From positions 124,001-188,000 of the forward strand of contig CAJUEA010000001.1 in assembly GCA_910584975.1 (NCBI GenBank): a stretch of 64,000 bases of DNA. Direction: 5' to 3'. The DNA comes from an uncultured Christensenella sp. (lineage in GTDB: Bacteria > Bacillota > Clostridia > Christensenellales > UBA3700). A program made the translations under genes and the position numbers. The stretch's first letter is position 1. Each line of letters begins with the position of its first letter. Under the pieces are notes generated by a model. That model ran no database searches. It was not told the DNA's origin and saw only the letters and a program-made list of their open reading frames with translations. Shown here piece after piece: positions 27,836 through 36,226 of this stretch.

Positions 27836-27947
27836 GACATTTAAGATAATTTTATTATCACTTAATATTTTAAATTAAAAAACATACAAGTTTATTTTTT
27901 TAATTCTAAAATTAATAAATACAATCAAATTGAAAAAACACATTAGC

Positions 27948-27977
27948 GTTTTAGTGCCGATTTTTGAATTGTTTTTG
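27948..27977 (-). repeat. Dispersed TTCRAAAATCG motif, copy 4
   Basis: On the minus strand AACAATTCAAAAATCGGC followed by ACTAAAA. It is 40 bp past the stop of the reverse-strand EFR1-type gene, in that gene's orientation. Confidence 0.55.
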
Positions 27978-28016
27978 ACAAAATTTCTATTCATTAAGAA
28001 TTTATTGTTTAAAAAA

Positions 28017-28871
28017 TTATTCATTCAAATTTGATTCTACTTCGTGAAAATAATTCAAATATGACTTTTTGCAATAATCACAAATTTCTTCGTCTTTTGC
28101 AGGGGTGCTATGGAAATTATATGCACCATTCACACGCCAACCATTAAGCAAGGATGTGCGTATTGCATCTTTTGGACAATCAAATGCACACCCCATACAT
28201 CCAACGCAATCTTTTCCAAAAACAGGTTTGCCGTCTTTCATTTTGATATTTTGGGTAGGGCATATTTTTTCGCAAATTCCACAACCAATACAAGCATCTG
28301 TAGCTTTGTAGTGTTTGCCCATTGCGGGCATAGCAATGTGTTCTGCACGACACACAAAGGAAACAATTCGATTGAAAATTCCGTTTTTACACAATTTGCC
28401 GTTGTCTGCAATTATGTCTGCAACATCTTTTTTTGCTTTTATTTTAGCTGCATTTTCCATCCTTGTTGCCATATTGTCAGTGTGATGAAAAATAATGTTG
28501 TAAGGCATAATGTACATTGATTCGCCTTTAACACAGTAACCCTTTTTGCGAAGAATTCGTTTTGGAACTATTCCAGCTGCATTGTTTAGTTTTAGTGGTT
28601 CGCCGGATATACGCATAATATAAACGCTTTTGTTGTTTTCGCACTTTGGCAAACTTTTCAAAAAATTCAACATTGGCATAGGTGTGTTAAAGCCGTGTAC
28701 AGGATAGGCAATTATAAGCTTGTCATAATTTTCTTGAATGTTAGCATCTTTAACATTTTTCAACAAATTGAGTTCGCTTTCAACGCCATTTACAGAAAGT
28801 TCACTTGCCAATATGTTGCAAACTCTCAAAGTGTTGCCTGTGCCAGTAAAGGCAAAAAATCCTATTTTCAT
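28017..28871 (-). CDS. EFR1-type fusion of flavodoxin and two-[4Fe-4S] ferredoxin
   Basis: A 284-residue electron-transfer protein. Residues 1-150 are a flavodoxin-like domain with the FMN phosphate loop TGTGNT at 9-14. Residues 190-240 are a bacterial ferredoxin domain with two [4Fe-4S] motifs: C194, C197, C200, C204 and C222, C225, C228, C232. A later CDYC pair is present near the C-terminus. Such EFR1-family proteins are common in anaerobic Clostridia and presumably pass electrons between ferredoxin and flavin partners. The start overlaps the stop of the upstream epimerase gene (ATGA), so the two are translationally coupled, suggesting a shared redox or sugar-modification role, which is inference. 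Confidence 0.88.
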   Translation of the reverse strand: MKIGFFAFTGTGNTLRVCNILASELSVNGVESELNLLKNVKDANIQENYDKLIIAYPVHGFNTPMPMLNFLKSLPKCENNKSVYIMRISGEPLKLNNAAGIVPKRILRKKGYCVKGESMYIMPYNIIFHHTDNMATRMENAAKIKAKKDVADIIADNGKLCKNGIFNRIVSFVCRAEHIAMPAMGKHYKATDACIGCGICEKICPTQNIKMKDGKPVFGKDCVGCMGCAFDCPKDAIRTSLLNGWRVNGAYNFHSTPAKDEEICDYCKKSYLNYFHEVESNLNE

Positions 28872-30412
28872 AGCTCTTCCTTTTTAATACATTGACAACC
28901 TTGCTCATCAATGTAATAAATTATATCTTCATCTGAATCGTGTGAGTCATACCAAAGCTGAGCAAAAAATGGACTTTTCTTTGCAAGGTAATCAAATCTC
29001 CAATAAGTTTGCTTTTCAGGCATTGTACATTCAGGACACCAATGTCCTGCTCCAAGTATAGTGTAAACAGAACTTTCAAAAATATGACCTTCAGAACATT
29101 GCCATTTTATTTTTACATATTCATTTTCAGGTGCTTTCTCAGCCAGACATTTTCCACCACGGAACTCTGCGGCTTTTTGCAAATCTTCAAGTGTAAGGTC
29201 ACTTAAGGTTTTGTTTTCGTCATAGCCGTGAGACAACAAGTTGTAGTTTGTGTTTGCTCTTAGTTCATCAAAATTGCCAAACGCATTTTTTGTCAAAAGC
29301 AACACTTTATCCCACTCTGTAGGGCGATTGTTTGCAAATTGTTCCCCACCAAAATATGCTTGCACTTTAGGAATATCCTTGCTTTTCAGCCAAGTATGAG
29401 GAGAGTTGCTGTCATTTAGCAAACGATTAAAAAGGAAAGTGTTCAATATAAATTTTGGAACAATTTTACCTAAAGAAAAAATTGGATGTGCTTTTGCAAG
29501 GTCTTGCCAAAATTGCAAAAAGCTACCGCGTTGGTAATGGAACATATCATTTAGGCTATCGCCGTCTGCAATCCATATTCCGTGAAAATTCCTTGAAGAA
29601 AAATAGTTTGGCTTAAAATATTTGTTTATTGTTGCACCAATAATGGAAAATCCTACATCAATAGTGTCGTAACCGGTCACGCGTCCACCCAAGCCTGCGC
29701 CAATATTGTAAATGCGTTTCCAAAAATGTGGAACTTCGTTTGCACTATCTCTTTTTAGTATATTTTTTATAAGTAGCCCACTATCTTCTGAATTTATCCA
29801 TTCAAGTGGAGCGTTTAGTGCTGTGTGAAACATAAGTCCGTCAGACAAATTATCTTTGTAAATGTTTGGATGTAACATTGCAGTTTGTCTTAAAATCACC
29901 CAGTTTTCAAGTTCTGATTCAAGCAAATATCTTTCTGCAAACAATTTGTCTTTTGCGTAAGCATCAAATGGGCTAATAAGCAATGGGTCGCCAACTCTTC
30001 CAAAAGGATGTTTTTCGTTGCGATTGCCATAAACTGCTATTGTGGAGATATGTATCAGCTTAGGCTGAGAATTTTGTTTTTTGATTGCATTTACCAAAGT
30101 AATAGCACCTTCTCGGTTGCAATCATAGCTTTGTTGTGGGTAGTTATCTGATTTAGGTGGGATAACTGCTGCCATATGCACAACATAATCCATATCTTTT
30201 ACAAGGTTTTCACATGCTTGTTGGCTATTTATTGAATCAAAAATAATTTCAATTTTTGTTTTATATTGTTTTACAAGTTTTTGAGCTAAAATTTTGTTTT
30301 TGTCTGAGTTCCTCAATATAATGCGTATCAGTTCAACATTGGTTAATTCAAAAGTTTGCTTTAATGCTTCGCGCCCCATATTGCCACTGACACCTGTCAT
30401 TGCAATTTTCAT
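28868..30412 (-). CDS. NAD(P)-dependent epimerase/dehydratase with C-terminal zinc-ribbon-like extension
   Basis: A 514-residue extended short-chain dehydrogenase. The N-terminal Rossmann motif is GVSGNMG (about 7-13), and the catalytic Tyr/Lys pair reads AYAKDK, in the order usual for SDR epimerases. The region after about 330 is not typical of the family. Residues about 415-475 contain GGKCLAEK, KWQCSEGHIF and WCPECT, i.e. a CxxC-type treble-clef or zinc-ribbon segment like those seen in DUF4379-type proteins. The substrate is unknown. It is coupled to the EFR1-type gene by a 4-bp overlap and lies divergent from a TetR-like regulator, which is the obvious candidate for its control. The start follows GGAGG. 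Confidence 0.8.
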   Translation of the reverse strand: MKIAMTGVSGNMGREALKQTFELTNVELIRIILRNSDKNKILAQKLVKQYKTKIEIIFDSINSQQACENLVKDMDYVVHMAAVIPPKSDNYPQQSYDCNREGAITLVNAIKKQNSQPKLIHISTIAVYGNRNEKHPFGRVGDPLLISPFDAYAKDKLFAERYLLESELENWVILRQTAMLHPNIYKDNLSDGLMFHTALNAPLEWINSEDSGLLIKNILKRDSANEVPHFWKRIYNIGAGLGGRVTGYDTIDVGFSIIGATINKYFKPNYFSSRNFHGIWIADGDSLNDMFHYQRGSFLQFWQDLAKAHPIFSLGKIVPKFILNTFLFNRLLNDSNSPHTWLKSKDIPKVQAYFGGEQFANNRPTEWDKVLLLTKNAFGNFDELRANTNYNLLSHGYDENKTLSDLTLEDLQKAAEFRGGKCLAEKAPENEYVKIKWQCSEGHIFESSVYTILGAGHWCPECTMPEKQTYWRFDYLAKKSPFFAQLWYDSHDSDEDIIYYIDEQGCQCIKKEEL

Positions 30413-30445
30413 TGTTCCTCCTTTGCAAAATTTTTAGTTTTGACT

Positions 30446-30495
30446 TTGACTTTTTTATAAAAAAGTGTTATAATATAACATATTACTACTAATAT
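30446..30495 (+). promoter_or_regulatory. Promoter of the TetR-like gene with candidate operator
   Basis: TTGACT (30446-30451) and TATAAT (30469-30474) with a 17-bp spacer. The palindrome ATATTA-CTAC-TAATAT at 30480-30495 covers the expected start site and lies in the gap between the divergent regulator and epimerase, where a TetR-type protein would bind. Confidence 0.5.
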
Positions 30496-30580
30496 ATAAT
30501 ACCATAATATAGATTTTTCAGTCAATAAAAAGTTTTTTATTAGCAGAAATATGCGACACTTAACGGGAGAATGTTGCAAA

Positions 30581-31150
30581 ATGAGTACAACAAATTTTTC
30601 AAAAGAATGTTTTTATGATGCGTTGATTTCTTTGTGCAAAACAGAGAATTTTAATGATATCAATATAAAGCAAATATGCAAAAAAGCTGGTTATAACCGT
30701 AGCACTTTTTATCGACACTTTAATTGTAAGGAAGATATAATCAGGGATAAAGCAAGAGATTTAATTGCAAACTGGAATAGTACATTGAAATTTGAATTAG
30801 GCTATAGTTTTGAAAACTTCGTAAGTTTGTTTGAGTATCTTCGTGGTAATGATTATCTGTTTTTATTGATGCAAAAATTGAATATGCAAGAAGATTTATT
30901 TCGTTTGAGCTACGAATACTTGCATTACAACTACGATGTGAATGAGTATGATTTAGTTTTTGTAAACAACGGAATTCTTGCAGTTGTGGTAAGATGGATT
31001 AACAACGGCTTGAAAGAAAACAATGAATATATGGCAAAATTGCTGTCAAAATATGTCAAACTTGATTTAATGCAGAAAAAGAATAACAATTTGGAAAATG
31101 ATACAAATATAAATGAAAGCAAAAATATCAAAGCAAAAGAAACTGATTAA
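30581..31150 (+). CDS. TetR/AcrR-family transcriptional regulator
   Basis: A 189-residue regulator. The N-terminal helix-turn-helix is clear: FNDINIKQICKKAGYNRSTFYRHF, followed by the CKEDII segment, the standard TetR DNA-binding domain. The C-terminal ligand-binding part is short and helical with an Asn/Lys-rich tail. The ATG at 30581 is chosen because GGGAGA lies ten bases upstream; the in-frame ATG at 30551 has no ribosome binding site. It is transcribed away from the epimerase/EFR1 pair and probably controls that operon and itself. It is followed by its own terminator. Confidence 0.85.
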   Translation: MSTTNFSKECFYDALISLCKTENFNDINIKQICKKAGYNRSTFYRHFNCKEDIIRDKARDLIANWNSTLKFELGYSFENFVSLFEYLRGNDYLFLLMQKLNMQEDLFRLSYEYLHYNYDVNEYDLVFVNNGILAVVVRWINNGLKENNEYMAKLLSKYVKLDLMQKKNNNLENDTNINESKNIKAKETD

Positions 31151-31179
31151 ATATAAAATGCTTATTTAAATTAATTGTA

Positions 31180-31212
31180 AATAAAACGGGGAAATTTTTC
31201 TCGTTTTATTTT
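31180..31212 (+). terminator. Intrinsic terminator of the TetR-like gene
   Basis: AATAAAACG (31180-31188) pairs with CGTTTTATT (31202-31210), extended inward by GAAA/TTTC pairs, and ends in T's. Confidence 0.7.
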
Positions 31213-31241
31213 TGCTAAAAAATTGTTAAATTTTGTATAAT
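31212..31241 (+). promoter_or_regulatory. Possible promoter of the nucleotidyltransferase gene
   Basis: TATAAT at 31236-31241 is clear; the best -35 is TTGCTA at 31212-31217 with an 18-bp spacer, partly overlapping the preceding terminator. Confidence 0.45.
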
Positions 31242-31282
31242 ATTGAAAAGCATATATATACTAACCTAAAAGAGAGGTGTAT

Positions 31283-31999
31283 ATGCAAGCTGTTATTATG
31301 GCGGGAGGCTACGGCACAAGGCTCAGACCGCTTACAAATGTTATTCCAAAACCAATGGTGCCGATAATTGATCAACCATTAATTGAATATATTGTGCAAC
31401 ATTTAAAAAAATATGACTTTGACGACATTATTATCACTTTGGGTTACAGGCCACAAGATATTATTTCTTATCTTGGCGATGGAAGTCGTTATGGTGTGAA
31501 AATAAGATATAATGTGGAAAACACTCCTTTAGGCACGGCAGGCAGCGTTAAAGCCGTAAGTGACATGTTGAACAAAACTTTTTTGGTTATCAGTGGAGAT
31601 AGTTTTACCAATATCAATTTGTATGATGTTGCAAAGTTTCACGGCTCTCATCCAAAGGGCATTACAATGGTTGTTAAAGAGCTTGAAGATGTAAAAGGCT
31701 TTGGCGTTGTAAAATTTGATGAGGAAGGGGATATTTCCAGCTTTGTGGAAAAACCTGAAAAGAGCAATGGCAAATTTGTCAATACAGGTATGTATATGAT
31801 TGAAAAAAAACTTTTGCAAAACATTCCAAACGGTAAATTTGATTTTTCAAGAGATTTTTTCCCGTTTGTGCTTGACGAAATGAAAGCTTATGTGATGAAA
31901 GAGTATTGGTCAGATATTGGCACACTATCTTCATATTACCTTACAAACAATGAGGTAGCACTAAATCCCGATGTCTTTGGCATAACAATAAATGCATAA
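31283..31999 (+). CDS. Sugar-phosphate nucleotidyltransferase
   Basis: A 238-residue NTP_transferase-family enzyme of the mannose-1-phosphate guanylyltransferase / glucose-1-phosphate thymidylyltransferase group. The nucleotide-binding signature MAGGYGTRLRPLT is at the N-terminus, the metal-binding GDSF follows near residue 108, and FVEKP and YWSDIGT are conserved sugar-phosphate contacts. No left-handed beta-helix or C-terminal isomerase domain is present, so it only charges a sugar. The specific sugar and base cannot be told by eye. The ATG at 31283 is used since AGAGG lies just before it; an in-frame GTG at 31277 overlaps that site. It stands alone between terminators. Confidence 0.85.
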   Translation: MQAVIMAGGYGTRLRPLTNVIPKPMVPIIDQPLIEYIVQHLKKYDFDDIIITLGYRPQDIISYLGDGSRYGVKIRYNVENTPLGTAGSVKAVSDMLNKTFLVISGDSFTNINLYDVAKFHGSHPKGITMVVKELEDVKGFGVVKFDEEGDISSFVEKPEKSNGKFVNTGMYMIEKKLLQNIPNGKFDFSRDFFPFVLDEMKAYVMKEYWSDIGTLSSYYLTNNEVALNPDVFGITINA

Positions 32000-32014
32000 T
32001 AATATAATCCAAAT

Positions 32015-32048
32015 AAAAAATAACCGCTTATTTTGCGGTTATTTTTTT
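32015..32048. terminator. Bidirectional terminator between nucleotidyltransferase and transketolase genes
   Basis: AAAAAATAACCGC (32015-32027) pairs with GCGGTTATTTTTT (32035-32047). The symmetric A/T flanks allow termination of both converging transcripts. Confidence 0.85.
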
Positions 32049-32074
32049 ATTTAAATATAGTTTTTATTTATTAC

Positions 32075-33025
32075 TTATTTCTTTCTGCTTACTGCCTCTT
32101 TTGCTTTCTCAATAATGTCTTGTTCTGTCAAATGCATAACTTCTGCCAAATATGCCTCTTTTCCAACTTCGCCATATCTGTCGCCAATACCAACTCTTGT
32201 CATTGGAATTAGCACATCATTTTGCATAAGCAGTGCAGCAACTTCCGAGCCAAGTCCACCAATAAGGTGATGATTTTCACAAGTAACAACAGCACCTGTT
32301 TCACGGCAAGCATTAAGAATTGTTTCTGTGTCAAGTGGCTTGTATGTGTGAAGGGCAATAACTCTTGCGCTGATTCCTTGTTGTTTTAAAAGTGCTGCGG
32401 CAGTCCTTGCACGATGAACCATAATTCCACAAGCAATAATTGTAACATCACTACCTTCAACAATAGTGTTTGCTTTGAACAAGTCAATTTTTGCATTATC
32501 GTCATAAATAGCAGGTGTCTTTTTTCTTTGCAAACGGATATACATAGGCTTGTCGCAGTTTAAAATTTGAGGGAAAAGTTTGTCAAGACAAACGCAATCA
32601 CATGGCTCAACAACAATCATATCAGGCACTTGTGTCATAAGAGCAACATCCTCAAAGCTCATATGTGTTCCACCATTTACTTGTGCCATAATTCCCGGGT
32701 CAGTGCCTACGATTTTAACATTTTGTTTTGTGTAGCCAACGCTAACAGCAATTTGGTCATAGCATCTTCTTGTTGCAAATGGACTGAAAGAAGAGCAGAA
32801 TGGCACTTTGCCACAGCTAGCAAGTCCTGCTGCCACGCCAATCATATTTGCCTCTGCAATACCACAGTTAATAAAACGCCTTGGAAAAGTATCTCTGAAT
32901 TTGCCTGTGCCTATGCAGTTCATAAGGTCTGCCTCAAGCACCACAATTCTTCTGTCAAGCTTTGAATATTTAATAAGATTGTCAACATAAACTTGACGCA
33001 TCTCTTTATTTTGAATATCGCTCAT
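32075..33025 (-). CDS. Transketolase, C-terminal subunit
   Basis: A 316-residue protein matching the pyrimidine-binding and C-terminal domains of transketolase, as in the split two-gene form. It has the conserved VLEADLMNC segment, the INCGIAEANMIGVAAGLA motif with the catalytic Glu for thiamine diphosphate, and FCSSFSPFATRR. Together with the upstream subunit it would transfer two-carbon units in the non-oxidative pentose phosphate pathway. The start at 33025 follows GGGAGG; the longer frame from 33046 is not needed. The ATG overlaps the stop of the N-terminal subunit by 4 bp (ATGA), giving coupled, equimolar synthesis. Confidence 0.92.
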   Translation of the reverse strand: MSDIQNKEMRQVYVDNLIKYSKLDRRIVVLEADLMNCIGTGKFRDTFPRRFINCGIAEANMIGVAAGLASCGKVPFCSSFSPFATRRCYDQIAVSVGYTKQNVKIVGTDPGIMAQVNGGTHMSFEDVALMTQVPDMIVVEPCDCVCLDKLFPQILNCDKPMYIRLQRKKTPAIYDDNAKIDLFKANTIVEGSDVTIIACGIMVHRARTAAALLKQQGISARVIALHTYKPLDTETILNACRETGAVVTCENHHLIGGLGSEVAALLMQNDVLIPMTRVGIGDRYGEVGKEAYLAEVMHLTEQDIIEKAKEAVSRKK

Positions 33026-33843
33026 TTCAGTACCTCCCCAGTGCATTCGTTAGCAAGCATTTCTGGTGTAAAGCTTACGCTGTGTGATTTGTAATGTCCT
33101 TCGCAACATTTAATGCCTTTGCCTTTGATTGTGTTAAGCACAATTGCTGTTGTCATACGAGACCTGTTACATTTTTCAATTGTTTCAATGATTTCCTCAA
33201 TATTGTGTCCATCAACTGTGTAAACTTTAAAACCAAAAGCACGCAACTTTGACTCAAAAGGTTCAACTTTGCAAACTTCGTCAGTAGTGCCGTCAATTTG
33301 CATTTTGTTGTTGTCAATGATAACAGTAAAGCGAGTTAAGCGTTTAGCACCTGCAAGCATAAGAGCTTCCCAAACTTGTCCTTCTTGACTTTCTCCATCT
33401 CCAACAATAGCATAAGTGCGATATTTTTTGCCTGAAATTTTGCCGTTCAATGCCATACCTACAGCAGCAGAAATACCTTGACCTAAGGAGCCAGCTGTAA
33501 AGTCAACGCCAGGAACTTTAAGCATATCTGCGTGTGATGGCAATGATGTACCATTTTGATTTAGAGTAAGCAACAATTTTTTGTCAAAATATCCTCTTGC
33601 TGCAAGGGCAGAATAAAGTCCCGGAGCAGCGTGACCTTTGGAAAGAACAATTCTGTCTCTGTTTGGGTCGTTTGGATTTTGTGGGTCGATATTGGCACAC
33701 TTAAAGTAAAGTGCAGTCAAAAGTTCAATTATGCTTGATGAGCCGCCGATATGACCAACGCCAAAGTTTGCGATGCACTCAATGCACATTTTGCGAATTA
33801 AATCAGCCTTTTGGTAAAGGCTTTCAATAGTGCTTGTTTCCAT
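33022..33843 (-). CDS. Transketolase, N-terminal subunit
   Basis: A 273-residue protein matching the thiamine-diphosphate-binding domain of transketolase. The signature GDGESQEGQVWEALM with the downstream NNK (IIDNNKMQIDG) is the thiamine diphosphate/Mg motif, and KGHAAPGLYSALA and GSLGQGISAAVGMAL are further hallmarks. Split transketolases are common in anaerobic Firmicutes and often serve secondary sugar pathways. It is the first gene of a two-gene operon on the reverse strand with a good promoter at 33928-33956. Confidence 0.93.
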   Translation of the reverse strand: METSTIESLYQKADLIRKMCIECIANFGVGHIGGSSSIIELLTALYFKCANIDPQNPNDPNRDRIVLSKGHAAPGLYSALAARGYFDKKLLLTLNQNGTSLPSHADMLKVPGVDFTAGSLGQGISAAVGMALNGKISGKKYRTYAIVGDGESQEGQVWEALMLAGAKRLTRFTVIIDNNKMQIDGTTDEVCKVEPFESKLRAFGFKVYTVDGHNIEEIIETIEKCNRSRMTTAIVLNTIKGKGIKCCEGHYKSHSVSFTPEMLANECTGEVLK

Positions 33844-34184
33844 TTTAAACTCCTGAAATAAGTAAATAGTAGTTTTAATTTTTTTGTATTGCTTGTTTTC
33901 TCAAACATTTACAATAACTACGCCATTATTATAATATAAAATAATTATTATTTCAAGTCATTTGAGGCTGTTTTTGCAAAATATTATTCTTTTTATTTTT
34001 TTGTCACAAAAAGACGAATTAAAGTAAACTTTATCATAATTTTAAAGGAATTTTTTGGGAATATAAATGCAAAAATCTTTTTTTAATTTTAAAATCTGCA
34101 TTAATCAAGCATTAAAAAATAATAGTGTGCAATAAAACAAATAATTTTGCAAAAATTTCTTATACTAACACAAAGGAGGTGCAT
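33844..34184. other. Intergenic region between divergent transketolase and deacetylase genes
   Basis: About 340 bp, very A/T-rich. It holds the reverse-strand transketolase promoter. For the forward gene I see a strong ribosome binding site (AAGGAGGTG at 34171-34179) but no promoter that I can place with confidence. Confidence 0.5.
33928..33956 (-). promoter_or_regulatory. Promoter of the transketolase operon
   Basis: On the minus strand TTGAAA (33956-33951) and TATAAT (33933-33928) with a 17-bp spacer, 85 bp upstream of the N-terminal subunit start. Confidence 0.65.
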
Positions 34185-35141
34185 ATGGCAAAAAATAATG
34201 GTAAATTTACTTTCTTTTTAATACTTTGCATTTTGGTTGTAGCAGTAATTTTGATTATGGGCGTTAGTGAAAATAACAAAATCAGCAAGGCAAGCAGTTT
34301 TGGCATATCCAATAACAACAATGCAAACAAACAGGCTTGTGCGTCAAGTGAGCTGTCAAAAACAAATAATAACGCAAACAAAAGCTCAAAACAAGAAAAT
34401 TCTATTGAATTATTATGCCTTATGTATCACAATGTGGTGGCAGACAATCAAAAACAAGGCAGTTACGAGATAAGAGTTTCTGCGTTGGAAAAAGATTTTG
34501 TTGAATTAAAAAAAATGGGTTATCAATGTGTGGATAGGAAAAATCTTTTGAGCATAACTGACAAAAAAAGATATGGCAAATATGTTATGATTACTTTTGA
34601 TGATGGTTTTTATGGTGTATACAAATACCTGCCAAAACTTTTGGAAAAGTATGATATGAGTTGTATTGTTTCCGTGGTTGGGGAGTTTATGGATATTGCC
34701 GACAAACAAAATTATAAATCAAGATGTAGCTATATGAACACAAAAGAAGTGAAAGAACTTGCAAAAAATCAAAGGATAGAAATTGCTCATCACTCCTACA
34801 ATATGCATCACTTTGACAAAGATAGGCAAGGTGTAAAAATCAAACAAAATGAAAATGCAGAAGAATACGAAAGCAAACTGATGGATGACACCAAAAATCT
34901 AAACAACAAACTTCGTGGCATTGGGATTAGTGCAAAAACTTATTGCTATCCTTTTGGTGCTTATTGCAAGGAAAGTGAAAGATTGTTTAAAGAGCTCAAT
35001 TATCAAATGACAATGACCTGCAATGAAAAGATAAATTATATTAAGGACAGAAATTCATTGTATTTGATTGGCAGAATAAATCGTTCGGCAAATTATGAAA
35101 ATATCAGCAATATGCTTTTGAAAACTTGCAATAAAAAATAA
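34185..35141 (+). CDS. Membrane-anchored polysaccharide deacetylase
   Basis: A 318-residue NodB-domain (carbohydrate esterase 4) protein. Residues 8-28 form one N-terminal membrane helix, followed by an Asn/Ser-rich linker to about residue 70. The catalytic motif is intact: MITFDDG with D139 and D140, then AHHSYNMHH near 200-206 for the zinc-binding His residues, and CYPFGAY. This contrasts with the substituted deacetylase at 15.5 kb. Likely role: de-N-acetylation of peptidoglycan or another surface glycan at the outer membrane face. The ATG at 34185 is used because AAGGAGGTG lies just before it; the frame from 34125 opens with a GTG and lacks such a site. Confidence 0.88.
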   Translation: MAKNNGKFTFFLILCILVVAVILIMGVSENNKISKASSFGISNNNNANKQACASSELSKTNNNANKSSKQENSIELLCLMYHNVVADNQKQGSYEIRVSALEKDFVELKKMGYQCVDRKNLLSITDKKRYGKYVMITFDDGFYGVYKYLPKLLEKYDMSCIVSVVGEFMDIADKQNYKSRCSYMNTKEVKELAKNQRIEIAHHSYNMHHFDKDRQGVKIKQNENAEEYESKLMDDTKNLNNKLRGIGISAKTYCYPFGAYCKESERLFKELNYQMTMTCNEKINYIKDRNSLYLIGRINRSANYENISNMLLKTCNKK

Positions 35142-35160
35142 AATATGTTATTGTTGTGGT

Positions 35161-36057
35161 ATGGAAAGGATTTTGGAGTATATAGCTAACGATAATTGCA
35201 CTGTGGAAAAATTGCTTAAAAGCAAAGGTTATTCCAGCAGAATATGCAATTTATTAAAAAAAGAACTGGGCTTGGTGTGTGTGAATGACAAGCCTGTTTT
35301 TGTTACTGCAAAGGTGGAAAGTGGAGATAAAATTAAAGTAATTTTAAAAGAAAACCCTTCGAAAATCGACCCATTTGATTGTTTTGTGGATATAATTTAT
35401 GAGGATGAAGATATTGCAATAATAAACAAGAATGCAGGAATTGCTGTTATTGCAACCAATGCTCATTATGGCAAAAGTCTTATGAATGCACTTGCCAATG
35501 TGTGGGGAGATTTTGTTTTTCATCCTGTAAATAGGTTGGATAAAGGCACAAGTGGAGTTATGATTGTAGCAAAAAATGCTCTTTCGCATAGTATATTATC
35601 AGCGAGAATTGCAGAGGATAAGCAAAAGATACAAAAAAATGTGCAAAGAGAATATCTTGCATTGGTGCATAACTTTGGCGATATTTTAACAGGTGAGGGA
35701 GAAATTGTTGCAGATATTGGCATACCTTTTGGCAATAGCCTTGTAAGAGGAGTTGTGAGAGAAGGTGGCAAATATGCAAAAACATATTACAAAGTTTTGC
35801 AAAGTTGTGAGCAGTTCAGTTTGGTAAGACTTGTGCTTGCAACAGGCAGAACACATCAAATAAGGGTGCATATGTCGCACATTGGACACCCACTTTTGGG
35901 AGATGATTTGTATGGAGGCAAGCTAGATTTGATTGAACGCCCAGCATTGCACAGTGAAAAAATTTCTTTTTGCCATCCAATAACAGGAGAAAAAATGGAG
36001 TTTATCGCACCACTTCCTGATGATATGCGTGATATTGTAGATAAAATATTAAAATGA
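35161..36057 (+). CDS. RluA-family pseudouridine synthase
   Basis: A 298-residue RNA pseudouridine synthase. Residues 10-65 resemble an S4 RNA-binding domain (VEKLLKSKGYSSRICNLL onward). The catalytic motif NRLDKGTSG with the essential Asp is near residue 126, and TGRTHQIRVH near 228 is the second family hallmark. RluA-type enzymes act on rRNA or tRNA; the exact target of this member (RluD, RluC or YhcT type) is uncertain. It lies 19 bp after the deacetylase and may be co-transcribed. A copy of the dispersed TTCGAAAATCG motif is inside the gene at 35351-35375. Confidence 0.88.
   Translation: MERILEYIANDNCTVEKLLKSKGYSSRICNLLKKELGLVCVNDKPVFVTAKVESGDKIKVILKENPSKIDPFDCFVDIIYEDEDIAIINKNAGIAVIATNAHYGKSLMNALANVWGDFVFHPVNRLDKGTSGVMIVAKNALSHSILSARIAEDKQKIQKNVQREYLALVHNFGDILTGEGEIVADIGIPFGNSLVRGVVREGGKYAKTYYKVLQSCEQFSLVRLVLATGRTHQIRVHMSHIGHPLLGDDLYGGKLDLIERPALHSEKISFCHPITGEKMEFIAPLPDDMRDIVDKILK
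35351..35375 (+). repeat. Dispersed TTCRAAAATCG motif, copy 5 (inside the pseudouridine synthase gene)
   Basis: AAAACCCTTCGAAAATCG followed by ACCCATT. The 10-base upstream flank AAAACCCTTC is identical to copy 6 at 38,411, although the two lie in unrelated genes and different reading frames. Confidence 0.45.
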
Positions 36058-36149
36058 CTATAAAAAGATAAACATATAAAATATTTTTAATATTGTAAGA
36101 GATTAGACAAAAAAAGCAGATATATGTTGCTAAAATATTGTAAAATCAG

Positions 36150-36199
36150 TTGACAAACAAAAAATAAAATGTTAGTATACTAACTGTTAGTATGCTAAC
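36150..36199 (+). promoter_or_regulatory. Promoter of the MarR-ABC operon with two tandem palindromic operators
   Basis: TTGACA (36150-36155) and TAGTAT (36173-36178) with a 17-bp spacer. GTTAGTATACTAAC (36171-36184) is a perfect palindrome, followed after one base by the near-copy GTTAGTATGCTAAC (36186-36199). The first covers the -10 box, the second the start site: the classic layout for repression by the MarR protein encoded just downstream. Confidence 0.8.
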
Positions 36200-36226
36200 A
36201 AATTTTTATAATCGGGAATTAAATCA

